Below, piece by piece: positions 20,134 through 27,543 of a stretch of DNA of 36,254 nt. Position 1 is the stretch's first letter; the number at the start of each line of letters is the position of its first letter. The stretch lies in contig JAHJFD010000046.1 in assembly GCA_018825145.1 (NCBI GenBank), positions 1 to 36,254 of the forward strand, in the 5' to 3' direction. The translations under genes were made by a program, and so were the position numbers. Origin of the DNA: Patescibacteria group bacterium (lineage in GTDB: Bacteria; Patescibacteriota; Gracilibacteria; UM-FILTER-43-11). Below the pieces are notes generated by a model, which made no database searches, was not told where the DNA came from, and saw only the letters and a list, made by a program, of their open reading frames with translations.

Positions 20134-22563
20134 TTAACTTTTCTTAGTCGTAAGATCAAGCGTGGTCTTGATCACGGTATCCGGATTCAGGGACATACTG
20201 TCTATACCTTCTTTATCAAGGAAACGCGCGAATTCGGGGAAGTCACTGGGGGCCTGACCGCAGATACCGACCTTGCGGTTTTTCTTTTTGCCGATGCGTA
20301 TGATCTGGCGAATCAGTTCCATGACTGCTCCATTCCGTTCGTCATACACGTGGCGAACGAGTTCTGAATCGCGATCCACGCCCAGCGTAAGCTGGGTCAG
20401 GTCGTTGGAGCCAATCGAGAAGCCGTCAAAAATCTTGCAGAACTCTTCGCCCAGAATCACATTGCTGGGAATTTCACACATCACATATACCTGTAACCCT
20501 TTATCTCCGCGAACGAGGCTGTTCTTTTTCATCTCAGCCAGCACTTTTTCACCTTCGGTAATAGTCCGGCAGAAGGGGATCATAAGCTTGAGGTTATGGA
20601 GCCCCATCACGTCGCGTACTTTCTTCATGGCTTTGCATTCCAGGGCGAAGGCATCCCGGTATTTTGGATCGTAGTAACGGCTGGCACCGCGCCATCCGAT
20701 CATAGGGTTGTCCTCATGGGGTTCGTAAGCGGTACCACCTATAAGGTTGGCATATTCGTTGGATTTGAAATCGCTGAGGCGTACGATGACGTCTTTGGGG
20801 TAGAAGGCCGCCGCGATGGTGGCGACGCCTTGGGCGAGCTTATCCACAAAGAACTCCGCTTTGTCGTCATACCCATGAGTTATCTCATCAATTTGTGAAA
20901 TTACGGTGGGATCCGTGAGTTTTTTATAGTTCAAAAGGGCGAGAGGATGGATCTTGATGTAGGAGTTTATGATGAATTCAAGTCTGGCCAGACCAACACC
21001 GTCATTCGGGATGAAGGAGGTTTCAAAGGCCATATCCGGGTCGGCAAGGTTCATCATAATCTTGGTCTTTGGTCTTTTCAGGTTCTTGATATTTGTCTTC
21101 TTAACTTTGTACCTCAGGACACCGTCGTACACATTTCCGGACTCACCCTGGCAGGCAACGGTGATTTTTTTACCGTTCTTGATGACCTTGGTGGCGTCAT
21201 TGGTGCCAACCACACAAGGAATTCCAAGTTCACGGGAAACTATGGCCGCGTGACAGGTCCGTCCGCCGCGGTTGGTCACGATTGCGGCTGCAATCTTCAT
21301 GACCGGAACCCAGTCGGGATCCGTCATATCCGTAATAAGGATGTCACCTTTTTTGAAATCCTTGATCTGTTCCGCGTGCTGAATGACACTGGCTTTTCCG
21401 TTGGCAATTTTTGAGCCTACAGGCGCTCCTTTGGCCAGGATTTTTGTGGGCTTGTCGATTAAGATGTAGTCTTCCAGAACAGAATAGTCTTTTTGGGACT
21501 GAACGGTTTCCGGGCGGGCCTGCACGATGTAAAGATCACCTGTTTCACCGTCTTTTGCCCATTCCATGTCCATAGGCTTGAAGTAGCCGGCTTCTTTACT
21601 GTAATGATCTTCGATAATCGCAGCCCATCTGGCCAGCTGAAGTACTTCCTCGTCATTTATGCAGAAAACTTTTCTCATATTCTTATCGACGGGTACGTTG
21701 CGGGTAGGGGATTTGGATCCGCCCTCGGAGTAGATCATCTTGATACCCTTCTCACCGAGTCTCTTGGTCAGGATGGGTTTGTAACCTTCCTTGAGAGTTG
21801 GTTTGAAAACGTAGAATTCATCCGGATTGACCGCCCCCTGAACCACGTTCTCGCCAAGACCATATGCGGCATTGATTAGCACGGCGTCTTTAAATCCGCT
21901 TTCGGTATCGATGGAAAACATGACCCCGCTTGACGCGATGTCCGAGCGGACCATCTTCTGTACTGCGATGGAAAGTCCAATCGTGAAATGGTCGTAGCCC
22001 TTTTCTTCACGGTAGGCGATGGCGCGGTCGGTAAAAAGTGAAGCGAAACATTTTTTGCAGGCCTCCAGAAGGTCGTGGTCGCCGCGGATATTCAGGAAGG
22101 TCTCTTGTTGTCCGGCAAAGGAAGCATCAGGCAGATCCTCGGCGGTAGCTGAAGAGCGAACGGCCGTGTCACAGTGTTTTCCGTACATTCTTTCCATCTG
22201 ACGGTAAGCCTTGATGATCGCTTCATTCAGATCTTCGGGGAAAGTGGCGTTCAGAATTGTCTGACGAACTTTGTGCCCTTTATCCTGTAAATCGGAAATG
22301 TCTTGCGGGTTAAGCCCTTTGAGGATCCGTTTAATGTCATCTTTAATTCCCGCCTTTTCGGTAAAGTAGTGGTAAGCATAAGCCGTTATCGCGAAGCCAT
22401 TCGGGATTCTTACTTTTTTCTTTGTCAGCTTCTGAAACATTTCACCCAGTGAAGCGTTCTTGCCGCCCACCAGCGGGACATCTTTAATACCAAGCTCCTT
22501 AAACCAAAGGACGAGCTCCGTATTCCTGGCACGCTTTTTTATAGTAAACAGCTTTTTAATCAT
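20134..22563 (-). CDS. ppsA: phosphoenolpyruvate synthase
   Basis: Makes PEP, AMP and phosphate from pyruvate and ATP, opening gluconeogenesis. The N-terminal ATP-grasp domain has LVGGKNASLGEM and VAVRSSATAEDLP-type sequence (AVRSSATAEDLPDASFAGQQ). The swivelling phosphohistidine domain has GGRTCHAAIVSRELGIPCVVG with His438. The C-terminal PEP/pyruvate barrel has GLARLEF, MVPFCRT-type and IGSNDLTQ blocks, with the active-site Cys in ICGQAPSD. At 809 residues from the ATG at 22563 it is full length. A longer frame to 22611 adds a stretch encoded by an AT-rich inverted repeat and is less likely. It is oriented toward hppA; the PEP synthase reaction does not need pyrophosphate, so pyruvate phosphate dikinase was considered and disfavoured by length and sequence order. 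Confidence 0.94.
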   Translation of the reverse strand: MIKKLFTIKKRARNTELVLWFKELGIKDVPLVGGKNASLGEMFQKLTKKKVRIPNGFAITAYAYHYFTEKAGIKDDIKRILKGLNPQDISDLQDKGHKVRQTILNATFPEDLNEAIIKAYRQMERMYGKHCDTAVRSSATAEDLPDASFAGQQETFLNIRGDHDLLEACKKCFASLFTDRAIAYREEKGYDHFTIGLSIAVQKMVRSDIASSGVMFSIDTESGFKDAVLINAAYGLGENVVQGAVNPDEFYVFKPTLKEGYKPILTKRLGEKGIKMIYSEGGSKSPTRNVPVDKNMRKVFCINDEEVLQLARWAAIIEDHYSKEAGYFKPMDMEWAKDGETGDLYIVQARPETVQSQKDYSVLEDYILIDKPTKILAKGAPVGSKIANGKASVIQHAEQIKDFKKGDILITDMTDPDWVPVMKIAAAIVTNRGGRTCHAAIVSRELGIPCVVGTNDATKVIKNGKKITVACQGESGNVYDGVLRYKVKKTNIKNLKRPKTKIMMNLADPDMAFETSFIPNDGVGLARLEFIINSYIKIHPLALLNYKKLTDPTVISQIDEITHGYDDKAEFFVDKLAQGVATIAAAFYPKDVIVRLSDFKSNEYANLIGGTAYEPHEDNPMIGWRGASRYYDPKYRDAFALECKAMKKVRDVMGLHNLKLMIPFCRTITEGEKVLAEMKKNSLVRGDKGLQVYVMCEIPSNVILGEEFCKIFDGFSIGSNDLTQLTLGVDRDSELVRHVYDERNGAVMELIRQIIRIGKKKNRKVGICGQAPSDFPEFARFLDKEGIDSMSLNPDTVIKTTLDLTTKKS

Positions 22564-22574
22564 TTTGTTTCTGT

Positions 22575-22607
22575 TAAGATTTATTTTTTTGTTCAAAAAA
22601 AATCTTA
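22575..22607. repeat. AT-rich inverted repeat in the ppsA leader
   Basis: TAAGATTTATTTTTTT (22575-22590), loop GTTC, AAAAAAAATCTTA (22595-22607). On the minus strand the far arm contains TGGTAAGAT, a possible extended -10 box for ppsA, so the hairpin and promoter overlap. As a terminator for the upstream SLH gene it has almost no GC pairs and would be weak. Confidence 0.4.
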
Positions 22608-22644
22608 CCATAAGACATGCTTTATGAGAAGAGTTTTTTACCCC

Positions 22645-24924
22645 TTAATTCTGGTAAGTTACCAGGTTGTGGTCCTGAATATATTTTAATCGGTAAATCG
22701 TTTCAGCCACGTCGCCGCGGGTCATACCGCTGCCGGCGCTCAGGCGGTCATTACTAACGCTGAGCAAATTCATTTTGTTGGTAAGGTAGGCGTATGGAGC
22801 GTACCATGCGTCTTTTGGTACATCGTTGTAGGGATTTGCTGCCAGATTTTCGCCGGGCGAAATACCGCCGGTCAGGAAGATCATTTTTAGATATTCAGCC
22901 TTATTCACGGTATTAGCCGGCCTGAAAGTGCCGTCGTCATACCCTTTTACAATTGCTTTTTCAAGGGCTGTGGCAAGTGTACCGGCGTACCAGGCCGAAT
23001 CGTCCGTATCGCTGAAAGGCAATGCGCCGCCCGGTCCTGCCTGAAGATCGAAGGCGAGCATCAGCATTTTTAGCGCCTCTGCGCGGTTGACTGTATTACC
23101 GGGCTTAAAAGTACCATCAGAGTATCCGCTAATAATGCCTTGCTCCTGTAAGTATTTGATTGCTTCATAGTTGGCATGCGATTTATTGACGTCAGCGAAT
23201 TGCTGTCTGTCTTCCCGGTAGATCGTATCGCTTATTCCGACGATAGCGCCATTTTGGGCACGTATGACTATTGGGTCTTCCGTCTGACTTATCATTCGGA
23301 TTTCGGCCACGCCGTTTCTAAAGTCATTAGCGGACAATTGATTGGGCGTAAATTCCGCATGCCCCTGCTTGGTTGTCACATTGATGCTGCCGCTGAAGTT
23401 TACAACCGGTGTGGGACTACCATCCTGATCGAGAGCTACAAGCTTTATAACTTCAACCTGTCCCTTCTGGTGATTTCCGTCGCTTTCCACACGAAGACTG
23501 CTGACAGGCTGAACCTGTTCGATAAAACCGACTTCGTGTACGGTTTTTCCGACTTCCACCTTGGCGGTGCCTGTTTCGGAGCTGTTGACGATGAATTGTA
23601 TGCTGTTATTTTTGAAATCTGCCTTTCTGAAGGATTTTTTTGAAAGTCGCCCGACTCCATAGACGTTTACGGGAACTTCGTCGTTGTCCGACATTCTGGC
23701 GATCTGCCCCAGCTTGTCGGTCGCCGTGATGGTCACGCCGTTATTTATCATGCTGACCGATTCACCGGTGATACTGAAGGCAAAAAGGCTGGTATCGACT
23801 TTTGAGCTTTCGTTTCCGGGCTGAACCACTTCAACAGTGGTTTCTTCTACCGGTTTTTTATTAGTGTCCGGTGGATTTTTCTCCGTGTTCTTCTTACCAT
23901 CCTGCTGAGAATCGTTACCAGATACACCATTGTTATCATCTGCAAAATCGTCAGCCCCGCTATCGACATTGCTACCACTGTAGTTAAGATATTTTGATAC
24001 ATATAGCATTGGGTTGATTGTATATTGTTTTGCATTGGAAAGGCCGAGTCCGGCGTTCACAGCTTCGAAGAAGCTCAGACCCGCAGTCTGGGATTCAGCC
24101 GATGTAAATGGCCAGTATGGATGCCATGGGGCCGTGTCACGATCGATCTGGAAATGCAGGTGCGGAGTGGTCGCCGTTCCGGTGTCTCCGCTGGTTCCGA
24201 TCAGCTGTCCTTTGCCCACTGTCTGCCCCTCGCTCACATGAATCTCATCCATGTGGTTGTAGGCTGAATAAATGGTGACTTTCTTGTTGGGATCGCTTAT
24301 ATCGGGAACATTGCGATGTTCGATTACCACATGATGTCCGAAACCGGAATTCTGCATTGATACTTTCACGACGCGTCCGTTCGCGATGCTTTTTATCGGT
24401 GTTCCGATAGGCATCTTGATGTCGACGGCCGGATGTGAACCGCTGTATTCCTGATGATCCAGCTGGTAATTTCCTAAATAAACGACCGGATAAGTAATTT
24501 TTGCGTTTCTGATTTTGTCGTGAGACGAATTACCCCATTGTAAATTAGTGTCCGGGAATTGCATCTGCTGTAGGTCATAGCTTGGCAGGGCCACCAGCAG
24601 ATTGGCGCTGACAGAACTGTAGATTGTTGTGTTATTGTTTCCGCCCCAGTTAGTCCAGTCCGGCACTTTATCGACAGGGGAAACTGTTCCGGTGAAAGGC
24701 GTGGGAGCCTCAAGAACGCTCGCCTTAAACAAATAGCCGCCAGTTTGCTGAAAGTAATAGACGAAGAGGGATGCCAGGATTACCAGAATAACCAGGGCGG
24801 CGTGCCTGAAATGCTGATCGTACTGATGGATCCAGTGTTTTACCTTTCGCAGGAAGCCTGGCTCCTGAGACTTTTTTCGTCTATTTATTTTACTAATCTG
24901 AAAGGCGTTTTTTCTTTTTGACAT
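22645..24924 (-). CDS. cell-surface M23 peptidase-like protein with three SLH repeats
   Basis: A 759-residue envelope protein. A basic cytoplasmic N-terminus is followed by one membrane helix (about 42-61, HAALVILVILASLFVYYF). An M23/LytM peptidase domain (about 140-270) has the zinc ligands His164 and Asp168 in GSHPAVD and His255/His257 in PHLHFQID, with an additional His in SAYNHMDE. This suggests an active peptidoglycan endopeptidase. A low-complexity Asn/Lys linker and a beta-rich, Ig-like region (about 370-570) follow. Three SLH repeats end the protein (about 576-627, 637-688 and 698-752; GYSDGTFKPGNTVNRAEALK is typical). SLH repeats bind pyruvylated cell-wall polymers. It shares a mirror-image promoter with recF. 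AGGA lies about ten bases before the ATG. Confidence 0.9.
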   Translation of the reverse strand: MSKRKNAFQISKINRRKKSQEPGFLRKVKHWIHQYDQHFRHAALVILVILASLFVYYFQQTGGYLFKASVLEAPTPFTGTVSPVDKVPDWTNWGGNNNTTIYSSVSANLLVALPSYDLQQMQFPDTNLQWGNSSHDKIRNAKITYPVVYLGNYQLDHQEYSGSHPAVDIKMPIGTPIKSIANGRVVKVSMQNSGFGHHVVIEHRNVPDISDPNKKVTIYSAYNHMDEIHVSEGQTVGKGQLIGTSGDTGTATTPHLHFQIDRDTAPWHPYWPFTSAESQTAGLSFFEAVNAGLGLSNAKQYTINPMLYVSKYLNYSGSNVDSGADDFADDNNGVSGNDSQQDGKKNTEKNPPDTNKKPVEETTVEVVQPGNESSKVDTSLFAFSITGESVSMINNGVTITATDKLGQIARMSDNDEVPVNVYGVGRLSKKSFRKADFKNNSIQFIVNSSETGTAKVEVGKTVHEVGFIEQVQPVSSLRVESDGNHQKGQVEVIKLVALDQDGSPTPVVNFSGSINVTTKQGHAEFTPNQLSANDFRNGVAEIRMISQTEDPIVIRAQNGAIVGISDTIYREDRQQFADVNKSHANYEAIKYLQEQGIISGYSDGTFKPGNTVNRAEALKMLMLAFDLQAGPGGALPFSDTDDSAWYAGTLATALEKAIVKGYDDGTFRPANTVNKAEYLKMIFLTGGISPGENLAANPYNDVPKDAWYAPYAYLTNKMNLLSVSNDRLSAGSGMTRGDVAETIYRLKYIQDHNLVTYQN

Positions 24925-24929
24925 TTGTT

Positions 24930-24985
24930 TTGATTCCTGACTAAGAAAATCCTATAATTATAGCAAAGTTTAGCGAAAAAATCAA
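24930..24985. promoter_or_regulatory. face-to-face overlapping promoters for recF and the M23-SLH gene
   Basis: Plus strand: TTGATT (24930-24935), 17 bases, TATAAT (24953-24958). Minus strand: TTGATT (24985-24980), 17 bases, TATAAT (24962-24957). The two -10 boxes overlap in the palindrome TATAATTATA. The -35 hexamers are identical, and the predicted leaders are about 26 bases in both directions. Confidence 0.8.
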
Positions 24986-24991
24986 CCTTGT

Positions 24992-26074
24992 ATGAGGATT
25001 CAGGGCATCAAAATCAAAGGTTTCCGTAATCTTAAGGTGGTGGATCTCACTTTTGAAGAGGGTGTTCCGATTCACGCTTTTGTTGGGTCTAACGGGCAGG
25101 GAAAGACAAATATTCTGGAGGCGATTTACCTCTGCAGTCTCTCCAAGTCTTTTCGTACCCGAACCAATTCAGATTTAGTTGGTTTTGAAGAGGAATTTTC
25201 CAGCGTAAAGGTTGACACGGACAATGAAAAATTGGAAGTGATCGTCACGGCGAGACCCGCCCAGAAGGTCCTTAAAGTGAATGGCCTCAAAAAGTCGGCG
25301 CCTGAGTTTATAGGGAACATGAGGGCGGTGTTTTTTTCGCCGGATGATCTGGCTTCTATGTCTTTTGCACCCAAACTGCGCCGGCGTTATCTTGACATCG
25401 TTCTTTCCCAGCTCAATCGGGGCTACCTGGATAAGCTGATGGACTATAATGATGCCTGCCGGCAGCGCAATTCTTTACTGAAGGCAATAGCGGAAGGCAG
25501 AGCCGATACCGATGAACTTGAGTTCTGGGATGAAAAGCTCGCTCAGCTTGGATCTTTTATCGCGCAGGAACGGGAAGATCTGATTAATCACTTGCAGGAA
25601 TTGGTCAGACGGCACTACCGTGAGATTTCAAAGTCCGATGCCGAGGTGACAATCGTTTATGAATCCGAAGTTCGCGGCGTTAAACCCAAAGAACTCGGGG
25701 ATTTATATAGGAACGGCCGAAGGCGTGATCTTGCCGTCTGTCAGACGCGTCTGGGACCGCACCGCGATGATCTGAAATTCCTATTGGGCGGAAAAGATAT
25801 GGCTTTTTTTGCTTCCCGCGGCGAATGGAGAAGCCTGGTTTTAGCCCTTAAATTCGCGGAAATCGACCTGATCAGGGAGCGTACCGGTGATGACCCGATT
25901 CTGCTTTTGGATGACGTGTTCTCGGAACTGGATGCGGAACGTCAGAAGTATCTGTTTAACGCCACTGGAAAAAGTCAGACTTTTCTGACAACAACGCATA
26001 GGGAATTTATTGACGCATTGCCCGCGGCGCATACAGTTTACAGGGTTGATGGCGGTTTAATTGTTAGCAGCTAG
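24992..26074 (+). CDS. recF: DNA replication/repair protein RecF
   Basis: RecF is an SMC-like ATPase that helps load RecA at single-strand gaps with RecO and RecR. The Walker A motif is GSNGQGKT at 32-39. The signature region contains FFSPDDLASMSFAP and RRRYLDIVLSQL. The Walker B/D-loop is ILLLDDVFSELD, followed by FLTTTH. At 360 residues it is normal. In many bacteria recF lies beside dnaA/dnaN/gyrB; here it is instead between an SLH surface protein and ribosomal protein S1. No Shine-Dalgarno is seen. Confidence 0.95.
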   Translation: MRIQGIKIKGFRNLKVVDLTFEEGVPIHAFVGSNGQGKTNILEAIYLCSLSKSFRTRTNSDLVGFEEEFSSVKVDTDNEKLEVIVTARPAQKVLKVNGLKKSAPEFIGNMRAVFFSPDDLASMSFAPKLRRRYLDIVLSQLNRGYLDKLMDYNDACRQRNSLLKAIAEGRADTDELEFWDEKLAQLGSFIAQEREDLINHLQELVRRHYREISKSDAEVTIVYESEVRGVKPKELGDLYRNGRRRDLAVCQTRLGPHRDDLKFLLGGKDMAFFASRGEWRSLVLALKFAEIDLIRERTGDDPILLLDDVFSELDAERQKYLFNATGKSQTFLTTTHREFIDALPAAHTVYRVDGGLIVSS

Positions 26075-26077
26075 ATG

Positions 26078-26105
26078 TTGACTTCTATAAATAAAGCGGT
26101 AAAAT
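26078..26105 (+). promoter_or_regulatory. promoter of rpsA
   Basis: TTGACT (26078-26083), a 16-base spacer and TAAAAT (26100-26105). The predicted start near 26112 leaves a leader of about 80 bases, much longer than other leaders in the window. Confidence 0.6.
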
Positions 26106-26122
26106 GGTCTGGCAATGTGGAT

Positions 26123-26151
26123 GCTTCCTCTTTATGCAGAGAGTAAGAAGC
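26123..26151 (+). other. possible hairpin in the rpsA 5' leader
   Basis: GCTTC (26123-26127) can pair with GAAGC (26147-26151), and inside it CTCT (26128-26131) with AGAG (26138-26141), leaving an asymmetric bulge. S1 genes of other bacteria are autoregulated through structured leaders, but no homology to those leaders is seen. Confidence 0.3.
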
Positions 26152-26193
26152 CGCCTTGCGATTAATATTAACCAGACTGCTTAATTTTTGCTT

Positions 26194-27519
26194 ATGTTTA
26201 AAATAACCGACGACAATATTTCTATGGAAGATCTGCTGAACAGTTCAGTGGATTTTGAAAAGCCCAAACTTGGTGCTGTTATCACCGGCAAGGTGGTCAG
26301 TGTTGCGAAAAACCGATTGGTAGTTGACCTTAATGGAGTGGCGGTTGGTATCTCCAGCGGCCGTGAGACGCATGACAGCAGTGACACGATCAGTGATCTG
26401 AAAGAGGGTGATGAAGTAAAAACGGTTGTGATTGAAGAAGAGAACGAAGATGGCATGGTAGTCCTTTCTTTAAAACGCGCCGCTCAAACGACTACCTGGG
26501 ATCGTTTTGATAAGGCTTATAAAGACGGCGATATTATTGATGTCACTATCGCGGAAGCCAACAAAGGGGGCCTTATGATTGACGTTGACGGCATAAAGGG
26601 CTTTATTCCTGTTTCTCAGCTGGCACCAGCTCATTACCCGAGAGTGGAGGATGCGAACAGCACCCAAATTCTTTCCAGACTTCAGAAATTGGTCGGGATC
26701 AAGCTTAATGTCAAGATTATCAATCTGGATCGCGGTACAGGCAAGATGATACTCTCTGAGCGCGCCGCTCAGCAGGGCAAAGCTAAGGCTTCTCTTGGCG
26801 AGCTTAAAGTCGGAGACCGCGTTAAGGGGCGTGTTTCCGGCGTGGTTAAGTTCGGTATATTTGTTACCTTTGACGGCCTTGAAGGACTGGTCCATATTTC
26901 GGAGATTGCCTGGGGACATGTTTCCAATCCTCACCAGTATGCCAAAGTCGGTGATGAGGTGGAGGTTGAGATCATCGGTATCGAAAATGAGAAGTTATCG
27001 CTTTCTATGAAGCGTCTGATTCCTGATCCCTGGTCCGTGATTGAAGAGAAATATCCTATCGGTTCCAAAGTCAAAGGAACCATCAACCGCTTTTCGCCTT
27101 TTGGCGCTTTTGTACAGTTGGAGGACGATATCAACGGCTTAATACATCTTTCTGAGATTTCCGATCAGAAAGTTGAAGATCCTGCAGACTTTTTGGATGT
27201 CGGTCAGGAAGTCGAAGCTGAAGTTATTAACATCGACCGCGACGAACATCGTATCGGTCTTTCTCTGAAGAGCGGCAAAAGCAAAGCCGCTAAGAAGAAG
27301 AGTGTGAAGGCTGAAGAGAAAATTACAGAGAAAGAAGAGGAAAAGGCTGCTGTTGCAGAGGTGAAGGAAGAAGCCGAAGAGAAACCAAAGAAGAAGGCTG
27401 CGGCCAAGAAAGAAAAGGTGGAGAAATTAGAGGAAGAAGTCGAAGAGAAGGAGGAGAAGCCTAAGAAGAAACCTGCTGCCAAGAAGAAGGCTCCTGCTAA
27501 AAAGAAGGCAGACAAATAG
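26194..27519 (+). CDS. rpsA: 30S ribosomal protein S1 (four S1 domains)
   Basis: Binds mRNA and helps place it on the 30S subunit. Four S1 OB-fold repeats can be seen at about residues 25-95, 111-191, 205-274 and 289-359. The third and fourth carry the best consensus (GRVSGVVKFGIFVTFDGLEG and FSPFGAFVQLEDDINGLIHL). Many Gram-negative S1 proteins have six repeats; four is usual in Gram-positives and related groups. The last 80 residues are a Lys/Glu/Ala-rich, low-complexity tail of alternating charge. The ATG at 26194 is chosen over an in-frame TTG two codons upstream. It has its own promoter and an 80-base leader without a Shine-Dalgarno. S1 is of interest because most genes here lack a Shine-Dalgarno and would rely on S1 or leaderless initiation. 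Confidence 0.92.
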   Translation: MFKITDDNISMEDLLNSSVDFEKPKLGAVITGKVVSVAKNRLVVDLNGVAVGISSGRETHDSSDTISDLKEGDEVKTVVIEEENEDGMVVLSLKRAAQTTTWDRFDKAYKDGDIIDVTIAEANKGGLMIDVDGIKGFIPVSQLAPAHYPRVEDANSTQILSRLQKLVGIKLNVKIINLDRGTGKMILSERAAQQGKAKASLGELKVGDRVKGRVSGVVKFGIFVTFDGLEGLVHISEIAWGHVSNPHQYAKVGDEVEVEIIGIENEKLSLSMKRLIPDPWSVIEEKYPIGSKVKGTINRFSPFGAFVQLEDDINGLIHLSEISDQKVEDPADFLDVGQEVEAEVINIDRDEHRIGLSLKSGKSKAAKKKSVKAEEKITEKEEEKAAVAEVKEEAEEKPKKKAAAKKEKVEKLEEEVEEKEEKPKKKPAAKKKAPAKKKADK

Positions 27520-27543
27520 ACTTCGGGCTAGTATCATGTCTGC

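Noticed and set aside
22564-22611. Longer N-terminus of PEP synthase
   Set aside because: It is encoded by an AT-rich inverted repeat and adds residues not expected in the family.
27204-27515. Ser/Phe/Ala-rich minus-strand frame opposite the end of rpsA
   Set aside because: It is the reverse complement of the Lys/Glu-rich tail of S1 and has the composition expected from that.
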